From: DASRDZ01 sp035569495
GTDB taxonomy: Bacteria; Chloroflexota; Dormibacteria; Aeolococcales; Aeolococcaceae
Assembly (NCBI GenBank): GCA_035569495.1
Contig: DATMMX010000011.1
Span: 434,001 to 498,000 of the forward strand
Length of the DNA: 64,000 nt
Direction of reading: 5' to 3'
Shown: positions 9,166 through 19,195 of the stretch, piece after piece
Numbering within the stretch: the stretch's first letter is position 1
How the letters are laid out: every line of letters begins with the position of its first letter
The notes under the pieces: generated by a model
Told to the model about the DNA's origin: nothing
What the model saw: only the letters and a program-made list of their open reading frames with translations
The model's database searches: none
Program-made: the position numbers and the translations under genes

Positions 9166-9521
9166 CCGATCCGGTCGCCCGGCAGCACGTCGCCGTCCGG
9201 CCGCAGCAGGCCGACAACGGAACCGCCCTGCACGTAGGCGCCGAGCACCAGCACCTCGCTGCGCACCGGCCCCACCTGGCGCGGCGGGAAGTTGACCACC
9301 GCCACCACCAGCGACCCCTCCAGCGCGGCCGCGTCGTAGAGGTCGGTCAGCCGCGCCGACGAGCGCCGCTCGCCCAGCGGCCCGAAGTCGATGAGCAGCT
9401 TGTAGGCGGGCTGGCGCGCCTCGGGAAACGGCTCGCAGCGCAGCACCCGCCCGACGCGGATGTCGACGGCGAAGAACTGGGCGGGGTCGATGGTGGGCAG
9501 CGGCGCGGCGCCGTCGCTCAC
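9162..9521 (-). CDS. csaA: CsaA-like tRNA-binding-domain chaperone
   Basis: A 119-residue single-domain OB-fold protein of the tRNA_bind family. FFAVDIRVGRVL at the N-terminus, LLIDFG in the middle, VVAVVNFPPRQVGPVRSEVLVLGA in two parts and the C-terminal PDGDVLPGDRIG follow the CsaA pattern. CsaA is described as a secretion-related chaperone in Bacillus; in other proteins the fold binds tRNA. The stop is in the shared CTAG with nfo. It begins four bases after the GDSL hydrolase ends, so the two are likely one operon. Confidence 0.85.
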   Translation of the reverse strand: MSDGAAPLPTIDPAQFFAVDIRVGRVLRCEPFPEARQPAYKLLIDFGPLGERRSSARLTDLYDAAALEGSLVVAVVNFPPRQVGPVRSEVLVLGAYVQGGSVVGLLRPDGDVLPGDRIG

Positions 9522-9525
9522 CCGT

Positions 9526-10242
9526 TCACGCCGGTGACCAGCCGCCCACCCGCAGGTACTCCTCGGCGATCAGCTCGTGGCCCGCGCCGGTGGGATGCAT
9601 GTCGCCGGTGCGCACCCAGGTCAGCTCCAAGGAGCGGCCGCGGAACAGCGAGGCGACGTCGACCACGCGCACCCCCATGTTCTGCGCCACGCGGCGGATC
9701 GCCGCATTGAAACCGCTGCGCCCGGCGCGGCGTGGCGCCATCACGTCGGCGTCGTCCGCGGGCAATGCCTCGAAGGGGTTGTAGACGGTCTGCACCGCGC
9801 CCACCTCGGCGAGCCGCCGTCCGCCGGGGCGAAGGGCGGCGTCGAGCCGGCGCAGGATGACCGCCAGGTTCTCCTCCAGCCCGCGCAGCGCCTCGTCGTC
9901 GCCGACCAGCGCGGCCTCCATGACGTCGTTGCCGCCGATGCTCAGCCCCACCGGGCCGACGCTGCGCCGCTCGCGCACCGCCTCGGCGATGGCCGCCTCC
10001 GCGCGTTCGAGCTGCCCGCCGGGCGCCAGCATCGAGGCGCTGGATTCGCTGGGCACGGCCAGGTGGGCGAGCTGCAGCGACGGCCGGACGCAGCGCAGGC
10101 GGCCGGCGAGCAGCCACATGCAGCCCTCGGTGACGTGGCCCGCGCCGATGCCGGCGGCGATGCTGTCGCCCAGCCCGAACATGACGTCCCCGACCCGGAG
10201 CGGGGCAGCCTCGAACAGCGGACTGGCGAAATGCTCGGCCAC
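9526..10242 (-). CDS. SGNH/GDSL-type hydrolase
   Basis: A 238-residue SGNH-fold esterase or lipase. Block I FGLGDSIAAG gives nucleophile Ser27; block III is SIGGND (about 101-106); the C-terminal block is TGDMHPTGAGH with Asp214 and His216. The Asp-x-His spacing is one shorter than the common DxxH. No signal peptide is visible, so it is probably cytosolic. GTG 10242 is selected because TATACT (minus strand 10259-10254) lies eleven bases upstream; the frame remains open much further, overlapping the divergent lipoprotein gene, which is unlikely to be real. Substrate unknown. Confidence 0.8.
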   Translation of the reverse strand: MAEHFASPLFEAAPLRVGDVMFGLGDSIAAGIGAGHVTEGCMWLLAGRLRCVRPSLQLAHLAVPSESSASMLAPGGQLERAEAAIAEAVRERRSVGPVGLSIGGNDVMEAALVGDDEALRGLEENLAVILRRLDAALRPGGRRLAEVGAVQTVYNPFEALPADDADVMAPRRAGRSGFNAAIRRVAQNMGVRVVDVASLFRGRSLELTWVRTGDMHPTGAGHELIAEEYLRVGGWSPA

Positions 10243-10253
10243 GGCGGTGCCGA

Positions 10254-10278
10254 AGTATATCGGCGCGGAACCTATACT
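10254..10278. promoter_or_regulatory. Back-to-back divergent promoters, both with TATACT
   Basis: On the minus strand TATACT reads 10259 to 10254 and serves the GDSL hydrolase (GTG 10242). On the plus strand TATACT at 10273-10278 serves the LprG-like gene. The two boxes are 13 bases apart, so each -35 region must fall on or near the other's -10 box, implying that the two promoters compete for polymerase. Confidence 0.6.
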
Positions 10279-10317
10279 CGGCCAGGTCCGGAGCCCCGGG
10301 CCACGGAGGACGCCGCC

Positions 10318-11016
10318 ATCGCCCCAGCACGCCTCGCCACCCGCGTCGTGGCCCTCGCGGCCCTGGTCGCCGCCGTCGCGGGCTGCGGCGGACGCCAGTA
10401 CGAGGGCGACGCGCGCGCCATCCTCCTCGAGGCCAAGCGGGTGATCGACAACTCGCCCGGGCTGCACTTCGCGCTGAGCAGCACCGACGCGCAGGGCACC
10501 GGCACGCTGATCACCGGCGCCAACGGTGACGCGCACCGGCCCGACGGCTTCCGGGGCACGCTGACGGTGGTGCAGAGCGGCTTCAACGTCAAGGTGAACA
10601 TCATCTCGGCGCAGGGTTACTTCTACGTGCAGCTCCCCTTCACGTCGAGCTACCAGTCCACCGACCCGGCGCAGTACGGCTTCGGCAACCCGGCGACGCT
10701 GCTCGACCCCAACCAGGGGCTGAGCAGCCTGGCCACGTCGGCGCTGACCGCCAAGCTGTCCGACCGCGACCGCTACAACGGCGAGGAGCTGTACGAGATC
10801 GACGTCACCCTGCCCGGCGACCGCGTCGCCGCGCTGCTGACCAGCGCCGACAAGACGCAGACGGTGACCGGCCGCATCGGCGTCAACGTGGACACCCATC
10901 AGATCCGCAAGGTGGTGCTCACCGGGCCATTCTTCGACAAGAACAGGAAGAGCACCTACACGCTGGTTCTCGACAAATATGGCGAGAACATCACGATCAC
11001 GCCCCCGCCCGCCTGA
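10318..11016 (+). CDS. LprG/LppX-family lipoprotein
   Basis: Exported lipoprotein of the LppX/LprAFG fold, which carries triacylated lipids in a hydrophobic pocket. Seen: signal region with Arg5 and Arg9, hydrophobic core and lipobox VAGC (Cys23), then the family features LLDPNQGLSSL and C-terminal YGENITITPPPA, close to mycobacterial LprG. Directly downstream is a P55-like MFS exporter, the same pair as LprG-Rv1410c. The start is odd: the only codon with a good Shine-Dalgarno (GGAGG 10305-10309, eight bases) and a complete signal peptide is ATC at 10318. Canonical alternatives are GTG 10348, which lacks basic residues and a Shine-Dalgarno, or ATG 10231 inside the promoter. Confidence 0.85.
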   Translation: MAPARLATRVVALAALVAAVAGCGGRQYEGDARAILLEAKRVIDNSPGLHFALSSTDAQGTGTLITGANGDAHRPDGFRGTLTVVQSGFNVKVNIISAQGYFYVQLPFTSSYQSTDPAQYGFGNPATLLDPNQGLSSLATSALTAKLSDRDRYNGEELYEIDVTLPGDRVAALLTSADKTQTVTGRIGVNVDTHQIRKVVLTGPFFDKNRKSTYTLVLDKYGENITITPPPA

Positions 11017-11023
11017 GGCGACG

Positions 11024-12790
11024 GTGAGCGAGGCACGGCGCCGCCTGGTCTTCGCCGCGGCCGCGGTCTTGCTGGCGGCGGCCGACACCTACGTGGTGGT
11101 GCTGGCCCTGCCGTCGATCATGAACGACGTCGGGCTGAGCATCGACCACCTCGCCGAGGCGGCGCCGATCATCAGCGGCTTCCTGCTCGGCTACGTGGCC
11201 ATGCTGCCGCTGCTGGGGCGTCTGTCCGACGTGTACGGGCGGTCGCCGGTGTTCGTCGCCTGCCTGGCCGCGTTCGCGGTCGGCTCGCTGCTCACCGCGG
11301 CGGCGGAGAACCTGCCCATGGTTGTCGCGGGGCGGACCATCCAGGGGTTGGGCGGCGGCGGCCTGGTGCCGGTGACGCTGGCGCTGGTCGCGGACGGCTG
11401 GCCGGCGGGGCGGCGCGGCGTGCCGCTCGGCGTGGTGGGCGCCGTGCAGGAGCTGGGCAGCGTGCTCGGGCCGCTGTACGGCGCGGTCATCGTCGAGCAC
11501 AGCTCGTGGCGGACCATCTTCTGGATCAACCTGCCGGTGTCGGCGGTGCTGGGCGGCGCCTTCGTGCTGGCGCGCGGACGGCGGACGCGAGAGGTGCGTC
11601 GTGCGCCGCGCCGGCGCCATGTGATCGGCGTCGTGCTGTTGCTCGCGGCGGCGGCCGCAGGTGCGCTCGCCCTGGTCCAGCCGTCCGTGCTCGCCTCCGA
11701 TGCGACCTGGGGACAGCTCTACGCGCCGCTCGGCGACGGCGGCGCGCTGACCACGCCGATGACGCTGATCGCCTTCGGCCTGCTGCTGCTCGGAGTTGTG
11801 TGGGGACTTGCGGTGCTGCCACTGCGGCGCGTGCGCGCGTTCTTCGCCGCCGCGGACTGGACGGGTGCGCTGCTGCTCGGGGGCGCACTGGGCAGCATCG
11901 TGCTCAGCTTCTCCACCGCGGACACGTCGAAGCAGGTGCTGGGCGCGGCCGCGGTGGTGCTGCTGCCGCTCGCCGCGGCGCTGGGGGTGCTCTTCGTGCT
12001 GCGCGAGCGGCGGGCGCGCGATCCGCTGGTGCCGCTGGGCGCGTTCGCCGACCGGGCCGCGTACGGGTCGATCCTGGTCAACCTCGCGGTCGGCGCCGCG
12101 TTGATGGCGGCGCTGGTCGACGTGCCCATCTTCGCCCGCGCCACGGCGTACCCCAACTCGCAGTTGCAGGCGGCGCTGGTGCTGGTGCGCTTCCTCGCCG
12201 CGGTGCCGGTCGGCGCCCTGCTCGGCGGCCTGCTCACCGAGCGCATCTCGCACCGCGCCACCGCCTCGCTGGGCATGGCGCTGAGCACCGCGATGTTCGC
12301 GGTGATGAGCACCTGGCCCGCCACCGTGCTGTCCGATTCGCTGTGGCACTCGCCGATCACCCGCAGTGACGCGGTGCTCGCCGCCTGCGGACTCGGCTTC
12401 GGCCTGGCCATCGCGCCGGTCAACGCCGCGGTGCTCGGCGCGGTGCGCTCGACGCTGCACGGCCTGGCCTCCGCGCTGGTGGTGGTGGCCCGCATGGTCG
12501 GCATGCTGCTGGGGCTCTCGGTGCTCACCGCCGTCGGCCTGCGCAGCTTCGAGGCCGCGCAGTCGCGCATCCCCTCGCCGCTGACGCTCTGCCCGCAGAC
12601 GCCCACGGCGTGCCCCGCCTACGACGCGCTGTCGCGCCAGGCCATCGTCGACGAGTTGCACACGGTGTTCACCGGCGCGGCCGTCTGCGCGGCGGTCGCC
12701 GCGGTCCTCTCGCTCGCGCTGCTGCGCCGGGCGCGCAACGTGGAGAGCCCGCAGGGCGCGGTGGCGCTGGCGGTGGGCGCCGGTGGCTAG
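11024..12790 (+). CDS. MFS exporter of the P55 (LprG-partner) type
   Basis: A 588-residue, about 14-segment major facilitator of the drug:H+ antiporter-2 class. Seen: ADTYVVVLALPSIMN at the first segment, the motif A region LLGRLSDVYGRS, RTIQGLGGGGLVPVTLAL, and motif C-like QELGSVLGPLYG; these stretches closely resemble mycobacterial P55 (Rv1410c). It starts eight bases after the lipoprotein stop, so the two are one operon. By analogy it moves triacylglycerol-type lipids across the membrane with the lipoprotein as carrier; substrate is inference. A longer soluble stretch between central segments (about 195-260) has a basic RRAPRRR run. Its stop overlaps the next gene by eight bases. Confidence 0.88.
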   Translation: MSEARRRLVFAAAAVLLAAADTYVVVLALPSIMNDVGLSIDHLAEAAPIISGFLLGYVAMLPLLGRLSDVYGRSPVFVACLAAFAVGSLLTAAAENLPMVVAGRTIQGLGGGGLVPVTLALVADGWPAGRRGVPLGVVGAVQELGSVLGPLYGAVIVEHSSWRTIFWINLPVSAVLGGAFVLARGRRTREVRRAPRRRHVIGVVLLLAAAAAGALALVQPSVLASDATWGQLYAPLGDGGALTTPMTLIAFGLLLLGVVWGLAVLPLRRVRAFFAAADWTGALLLGGALGSIVLSFSTADTSKQVLGAAAVVLLPLAAALGVLFVLRERRARDPLVPLGAFADRAAYGSILVNLAVGAALMAALVDVPIFARATAYPNSQLQAALVLVRFLAAVPVGALLGGLLTERISHRATASLGMALSTAMFAVMSTWPATVLSDSLWHSPITRSDAVLAACGLGFGLAIAPVNAAVLGAVRSTLHGLASALVVVARMVGMLLGLSVLTAVGLRSFEAAQSRIPSPLTLCPQTPTACPAYDALSRQAIVDELHTVFTGAAVCAAVAAVLSLALLRRARNVESPQGAVALAVGAGG

Positions 12791-14171
12791 AGTGCGCCTC
12801 GACGACCTGCTCGCCGGCATCCGCGACGCCGCCGCACGATTGCACGTCGAGCCATACATGGTGGGCGGCTTCGTGCGCGACCGGCTGCTCGGCAACGAGG
12901 GCAAGGACATCGACCTGCTGGTGGTCGAGGACGGCGCGGTGGAATTGCTGCGCAGCGTTGCCAGGCGGTTCGACTGGCCGCCGCCGCAGGTCTTCGAACG
13001 CTTCGGCACCGCGCAGATTCGCGGCGACGGCTTCGTGGTCGAGGCGGTGCGCGCCCGCGCCGAGCGCTACGACCCGGCGTCGCGCAAGCCGGAGGTCACC
13101 GCGGGCACCCTGGAGGAGGACATTTGGCGGCGCGACTTCACCGTCAACACGCTCTGCCAGACCCTCGACGGCGAGGTCCTCGACATCACCGGCCGCGGCC
13201 TCGACGACCTGCGCGCCGGCGTGCTGCGCACCCCGCTCGACCCGCGCGAGACGTTCAGCGAGGACCCGCTGCGCATGTACCGCGCCGCACGCTTCGTCGC
13301 CCAGCTCGGCTTCACCCTCGCCGAGGGCGTGCTCGACGCCATGCGCGAGGTGGCGCCGCGCGCGGAGATCCTCAGTGTCGAGCGGGTCAGCGAGGAGCTG
13401 CGCCGCCTGCTCATCTCGCCGCACCCGCGCGCCGGGCTCGAGGTGCTGCGCCACTCCGGCCTGATGCACGTGCACCTCGCCGAACTGCTCGACATGGTCG
13501 GTGTCGAGCAGAGCGGCTACCACGTCTTCGACGTCTACGACCACACCCTGGTGGCGCTGGAGCACGCGCCGCGCGACCTGCTCACCCGCGTCGCCGTGCT
13601 CATGCACGACGTGGGCAAGCCGGCCACCCACGCGATCGCGCCCGACGGCCGCCACACCTTCCACGACCATCCCGACGTTGGTGCCAGGATTGCCGAAAAC
13701 GTGCTGCAGCGGCTGCGCTTCGGCAACGGTGAGATCGACGCCGTGACCGCCCTGGTGCGCCTGCACCTGCGGCCCATCCAGTACGAGGCCACCACCTTCA
13801 GCGACGCCGCCGTCCGCCGCCTGATGCGCGACGCCGGTGAGCTGCGCCCGCGCCTGCTCGACGTGGCCCGCGCCGACACCCGCGCCTCCGCCTTCCCCGA
13901 CACCGACGGCATCGACGAGCTGGAGCAGCGCATGGCCCGGCTCGACGCCGAGGCCGGCGGCGCCGCCAAGCCCTTCGACTCGCCGCTCGACGGCGAGGAG
14001 ATCATGGCCATGGCGGGCGGCCGGCGTCCCGGGCCCTGGGTCGGGGCGGCCAAGCGGGCGCTGTCGGACGCGGTGGTCGAGGGCGAGGTGCCCGCCGGGG
14101 ATCGCGAGGCGGCGCGTCGCTGGCTGCGCGCCCACCCGGCACTCCTGGAGCCCGCGCCGGCCGGTTCCTGA
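12783..14171 (+). CDS. CCA-adding tRNA nucleotidyltransferase family protein with HD domain
   Basis: A 462-residue class II nucleotidyltransferase plus HD phosphohydrolase. Seen: VGGFVRDRLLGNEGKDIDLL, the catalytic GGxVRD and DxD elements (about residues 26-42), EDIWRRDFTVNTL, SEDPLRMYRAARF, and in the second half the HD motif LMHDVGKP with HDHPDVGA. It would add or repair the CCA end of tRNA. The HD part suggests phosphatase or cyclic phosphodiesterase activity, as in E. coli CCA enzyme. GTG 12783 overlaps the exporter's last codons by eight bases, consistent with translational coupling. Confidence 0.88.
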   Translation: MARVRLDDLLAGIRDAAARLHVEPYMVGGFVRDRLLGNEGKDIDLLVVEDGAVELLRSVARRFDWPPPQVFERFGTAQIRGDGFVVEAVRARAERYDPASRKPEVTAGTLEEDIWRRDFTVNTLCQTLDGEVLDITGRGLDDLRAGVLRTPLDPRETFSEDPLRMYRAARFVAQLGFTLAEGVLDAMREVAPRAEILSVERVSEELRRLLISPHPRAGLEVLRHSGLMHVHLAELLDMVGVEQSGYHVFDVYDHTLVALEHAPRDLLTRVAVLMHDVGKPATHAIAPDGRHTFHDHPDVGARIAENVLQRLRFGNGEIDAVTALVRLHLRPIQYEATTFSDAAVRRLMRDAGELRPRLLDVARADTRASAFPDTDGIDELEQRMARLDAEAGGAAKPFDSPLDGEEIMAMAGGRRPGPWVGAAKRALSDAVVEGEVPAGDREAARRWLRAHPALLEPAPAGS

Positions 14172-14264
14172 GGTCCACCGCAGCAGGAACGCTGCCCCAC
14201 AATGACGGGGTCATCGGGACGCCCCTCCCTGGGCAGGCCCGCCGTCCGTACAATTCGCTCCCTT

Positions 14265-14702
14265 GTGCTCAAGCGTCTGTCCTTCCTCAAGCGTCTCGCG
14301 CTCGACCTGCCGCGCCAGGCCAAGCTCGCCTACAACCTGATCCACGACGGTCGGGTCCCGGTGGCGAGCAAGGCGGCGGTGCTGGCCGCGCTGGCGCTGA
14401 TCGTCACCCCGTTCGTCAACCTGCCGGAATGGATCCCGGTGGTCGGCGAGATGGACGTGCTGGCGCTGTCGCTGGTGGCGCTGAAGCTGTTCGTCGCCTC
14501 GGCGCCCGGCGAGGCGGTCGAGGAGCAGGAGCGCCGCATCAAGGAGCGCACCAGCCGGTTCGACATGGACGTGGCGCGCGGGCAGCGTCTCGCCGTCGCC
14601 CTGTCGCACCGGTTCGGACGTGAGAAGCCACAGGTGGAATTCGTCGGGGTGGCGCAGGATCGCCCGTCGGCGGTCGGATCCGAGAGGAGCGAAGTCGCGT
14701 GA
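14265..14702 (+). CDS. DUF1232 (YkvA-like) small membrane protein
   Basis: About 145 residues. A conserved hydrophobic core with VASKAAVLAALALIV and the PEWIPVVGEMDVLALSLVAL stretch matches the DUF1232 pattern (P-x-D/E-x-IPVxGxxDD-like). The rest is basic and helical, ending in a charged region. Function unknown in the family. GTG 14265 is preferred over ATG 14202 because TACAAT at 14249-14254 lies ten bases before it. The stop overlaps the GTG of rplI, so it is cotranscribed with rplI-dnaB. Confidence 0.75.
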   Translation: MLKRLSFLKRLALDLPRQAKLAYNLIHDGRVPVASKAAVLAALALIVTPFVNLPEWIPVVGEMDVLALSLVALKLFVASAPGEAVEEQERRIKERTSRFDMDVARGQRLAVALSHRFGREKPQVEFVGVAQDRPSAVGSERSEVA

Positions 14703-15145
14703 AAGTACTGTTCTTGAAGGAGGTCCAGGGGACCGCCAAGGCGGGTGACGTCAAGGAGGTCAGCCCGGGCTACGCGCGCAACTTCCTGTTTCCCCAGAAG
14801 CTCGCCGTGGTCGCCGACGACCGCGTCGTCGACCAGATCCGCCAGCGCGAGGAGGCCACCCGCCGCCGCGCCGAGAAGGCGCTCACCGAGGCGCGCGAGA
14901 TCGAGAAGCGGCTGCAGCGCATCACCGTCACCATGTACGCCAAGGCGGGCGAGGGCGGCCGCCTGTTCGGCTCGGTGACCAATGCGGACATCGCCCAGCA
15001 GCTCAAGCGCGAATCCGGCATCGACCTCGACAAGCGCAAGATCGAGGTGGAGCCGGCGATCAAGTCGCTCGGCCCACACGAGGTCACTGTGCAGCTCCAT
15101 TCCGACGTGACCGCCACACTGCGTGTAGTCGTCGCGGCGCAATGA
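14699..15145 (+). CDS. rplI: 50S ribosomal protein L9
   Basis: L9 is a two-domain protein of the large ribosomal subunit that binds 23S rRNA. The 148 residues match the usual size. Seen: N-terminal domain with GDVKEVSPGYARNFLFPQK (residues 16-34), the long connecting helix (about 41-75) and a C-terminal domain with GRLFGSVTNADI. GTG 14699 overlaps the upstream TGA and follows AGGAG, as expected of an operon-internal gene. Its stop overlaps the ATG of dnaB (ATGA). The rplI-dnaB order is conserved in many bacteria; rpsF, ssb and rpsR that usually precede it are absent here. Confidence 0.97.
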   Translation: MKVLFLKEVQGTAKAGDVKEVSPGYARNFLFPQKLAVVADDRVVDQIRQREEATRRRAEKALTEAREIEKRLQRITVTMYAKAGEGGRLFGSVTNADIAQQLKRESGIDLDKRKIEVEPAIKSLGPHEVTVQLHSDVTATLRVVVAAQ

Positions 15146-16530
15146 CGTCGCTGCCGCCCCAAGCCTTTGGGCGGCCCGATCTGGCGGGACCGCACCTGGC
15201 GTCCTCGGTTGGGCGGGTGCGGCCACACGACCGCGAGGCCGAGCAGTCCGTGCTCGGCGCGCTGATGCTCGACCCCAACGCCACGTCGACGGTGCGCGAC
15301 GTGCTCCAGCCCGCCGACTTCTACGAGGACCGGCACGGCCACATCTTCGCCGCCGCGCTGGAGCTGAGCGACCGCGGCGAGCCGATCGACCCGATTACAC
15401 TGCGCGCGCAGCTGGAACGCGCGGGGACGCTGTCGCGGTCGGGCGGCGTCGAGTATCTCGCCGAGCTGAGCACCGTGACTCCCACGGCGGCGTCGGTGAA
15501 GCACTACGCCGACATCGTCGTCGAGCACGCGGTGCGGCGCCGGTTGATCGACGCGGGTGCGCGCGTCACCGAGACCGGTTTCGACGAGCAGCTGCGCGTC
15601 GAGGACGCGTTGGACATGGCCGAGCAGATCGTGTTCAGGATCTCCGACCAGCGCACCACCAACGAGGCGACCCACATCGCCCCGGTGCTGAAGGACACCT
15701 GGTCGCAGCTCGAGACGCTGCTCGGCGGCCAGCGCTTCATCACCGGCGTGCCCACCAACTTCTCCGAGCTGGACAACGTCACCCAGGGATTGCAGTCGGG
15801 TGAGCTGATCATCCTCGCCGCGCGTCCGTCGGTGGGGAAGACCTCCTTCGCGCTGAACCTGGCGCGCAACGCCGCGGTGCTGGGCAAGAAGCCCGTGGCG
15901 GTGTTTTCCCTTGAGATGTCGAAGGAATCGCTGGTGCAGCGCCTCCTGTGCAGCGAGGCGCACGTCGACTCGTTCCTGCTCAAGACCGGCCAGGCCGACG
16001 CCGCCGCCTTCTCCCGCATCGCCCAGGCGATGGACCGCCTGACCCAGGCCGAGCTGTGGATCGACGACACACCCGCGCTGTCGATCAGCGCGATGCGCTC
16101 CCGGGCGCGCCGCATGAAGGCGCAGCACAACATCGCCCTGGTCATCGTCGACTACCTGCAACTGATGCACGGCGGTCGCCAGGAGTCGCGCGTCCAGGAG
16201 GTCTCCGACATCTCCAGCGGCCTCAAGTCGATCGCCAAAGAGCTGCAGATCCCCATCGTCGCCCTCTCCCAGCTCTCCCGCGAATCGGAACGCCGCACCG
16301 ACCGCCGCCCCCAGCTCTCCGACCTCCGCGACAGCGGGAGCATCGAGCAGGACGCCGACATCGTGCTGTTCCTGTACCGCGAGGGAATGCACAACCAGGA
16401 GGTCGACAAGTCGCTGACGCAGCTCATCGTGGCCAAGAACCGCAACGGCCCGGTGCGCGACATCGACCTGGTCTTCGTCGCCGAGCAGACTGCGTTCCGC
16501 GAGCCGTACCGGGGTCGGCCGGAGCAGTAG
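15142..16530 (+). CDS. dnaB: Replicative DNA helicase DnaB
   Basis: Hexameric 5'-3' helicase of the replication fork; 462 residues as usual. Seen: N-terminal helical domain (VRPHDREAEQSVLGALMLD, YEDRHGHIF), linker, then the RecA-like domain with Walker A RPSVGKTS (about residues 228-235), FSLEMSKE, Walker B VIVDYLQLM, ALSQLSRESERR and the C-terminal AKNRNGPV. No intein is present. ATG 15142 overlaps the rplI stop; the N-terminal 25 residues are a poorly conserved extension. Confidence 0.97.
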   Translation: MTSLPPQAFGRPDLAGPHLASSVGRVRPHDREAEQSVLGALMLDPNATSTVRDVLQPADFYEDRHGHIFAAALELSDRGEPIDPITLRAQLERAGTLSRSGGVEYLAELSTVTPTAASVKHYADIVVEHAVRRRLIDAGARVTETGFDEQLRVEDALDMAEQIVFRISDQRTTNEATHIAPVLKDTWSQLETLLGGQRFITGVPTNFSELDNVTQGLQSGELIILAARPSVGKTSFALNLARNAAVLGKKPVAVFSLEMSKESLVQRLLCSEAHVDSFLLKTGQADAAAFSRIAQAMDRLTQAELWIDDTPALSISAMRSRARRMKAQHNIALVIVDYLQLMHGGRQESRVQEVSDISSGLKSIAKELQIPIVALSQLSRESERRTDRRPQLSDLRDSGSIEQDADIVLFLYREGMHNQEVDKSLTQLIVAKNRNGPVRDIDLVFVAEQTAFREPYRGRPEQ

Positions 16531-16620
16531 CGGGCGCGCCAAACCCGCCACCGGGCCGCGCACCCACCGTCTCAGACCCGTGACGAGCGCCCATACGGGG
16601 CGGGATACACTGCCCAGCGG

Positions 16621-17736
16621 ATGGCTGGGAATCTCGCCGACACGCTCACCTCCCGCGGCGACCGGACCATTGCGCTCTGGATCGCCGACCCCGACGGCCC
16701 TCCCCCCGAGCAGGCCCCGCGGCTCTACGCGGCCGTCCTGCAGGCGCTGGTGGAGGGGACCGACGGGGCACTGCTGCGCGCCGTCGGGCTGAGCCACGAC
16801 ACGCCGGACGAGGACGTCGCGCCCATCCTCGACGACGGGCTGAGGCGCCTCCAGGCCCTGGCCCGCGCGGTGGAGCACGACAACACACAGGCGCCCACAG
16901 CCGACGGCGGGGATCTGCGCGCCGACCTGGTCGCAGTGCAGCGCCGGCTGGCCACCGCCACCGCCGCACTGCTGGGCGCACGCGCCGCCGAGTTGCGGAC
17001 GGGATTGGCCGCAAAGAGCGCCGCTCTGGGCGTGACAGTGCACGAGCTGCGCCGCCCGCTGACCATCCTGTCGAGCTACGCGGAGCTGCTCAGCGACGGC
17101 ACCCTGGGGGCGCTCACCGACGCGTCGCTCACCGGCGTGCAGGGCATCGCCAGCGCCACCGACGTGCTGGCTCGCCTGATCGAGGCGCTGGCCGAGGTGG
17201 CCCGGCTGGAGGATCCCGAGGACCGCTCGGAGCTGCAGCCGCTCACCACGGGCGACCTCATCGACGACGCCATCGCCGAGATCATCGGCGAGGCGCAGCT
17301 GCGCGGCGTGGGCATCGAGGTCACCGCCAATCCCGAGCTGCCGCTGCTCGGCGACCGGCGCCGGCTGGGGCTGGCCCTGGTCAACCTGCTCAGCAACGCG
17401 ATCAAGCACGCGCCCGCGGCCAGCACCATCTCGATCACCTGCGCGCAGGACGGCGGCGAGGTGCGGCTGGTGGTCGCGGATCGCGGACCCGGGTTCCCGC
17501 CCAGGGAGGCGGCGCGGCTGTTCGAGAAGTACTACCGCAGCGTGGTCGAACGCGAGAGCGGGATTCCCGGGACCGGGCTGGGGTTGTTCATCGTCAAGAC
17601 CGTCGTGGAGCGGCACGGCGGGCGCGTCGAGGCGAGGCTGCGGCCCGGGGGCGGGGCGGAGTTCGAGGTCCGGTTGCCGCCGGCTCCGGTGCGGGCGACG
17701 GCCGAGCACCAGGCCGAGACGGCCGCGGCTCAGTAG
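16621..17736 (+). CDS. Soluble sensor histidine kinase
   Basis: A 371-residue two-component kinase without membrane segments. The N-terminal 130 residues are an unassigned helical sensor part; the H-box is HELRRPLT with His141. N-box NLLSNAIKH, G1 DRGPGF and G2 GTGLGL complete the HATPase domain. No response regulator is adjacent, so it is an orphan; candidate partners in the window are the CheY-like protein (47546-47938) and the OmpR-like one at 30235, which lacks the phospho-acceptor. TACACT at 16606-16611 lies nine bases before the ATG and there is no Shine-Dalgarno. Confidence 0.88.
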   Translation: MAGNLADTLTSRGDRTIALWIADPDGPPPEQAPRLYAAVLQALVEGTDGALLRAVGLSHDTPDEDVAPILDDGLRRLQALARAVEHDNTQAPTADGGDLRADLVAVQRRLATATAALLGARAAELRTGLAAKSAALGVTVHELRRPLTILSSYAELLSDGTLGALTDASLTGVQGIASATDVLARLIEALAEVARLEDPEDRSELQPLTTGDLIDDAIAEIIGEAQLRGVGIEVTANPELPLLGDRRRLGLALVNLLSNAIKHAPAASTISITCAQDGGEVRLVVADRGPGFPPREAARLFEKYYRSVVERESGIPGTGLGLFIVKTVVERHGGRVEARLRPGGGAEFEVRLPPAPVRATAEHQAETAAAQ

Positions 17737-17770
17737 CGCCGCCCGAAAGCGGCACGGCTCCCGGCGGGGC

Positions 17771-17776
17771 TACGCT
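17771..17776 (+). promoter_or_regulatory. Minus-10 box of fumC (leaderless type)
   Basis: TACGCT ends exactly six bases before the fumC ATG (17783), which places the expected transcription start on the A of the start codon. It is among the clearest of the window's many TANNNT boxes. No Shine-Dalgarno is present. Confidence 0.6.
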
Positions 17777-17782
17777 TTGCGC

Positions 17783-19191
<1,409 letters not shown>

Positions 19192-19195
<4 letters not shown>

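Noticed and set aside
13067..13495. Antisense 142-codon frame in the tRNA nucleotidyltransferase
   Set aside because: Ser/Arg-rich shadow without start signal.
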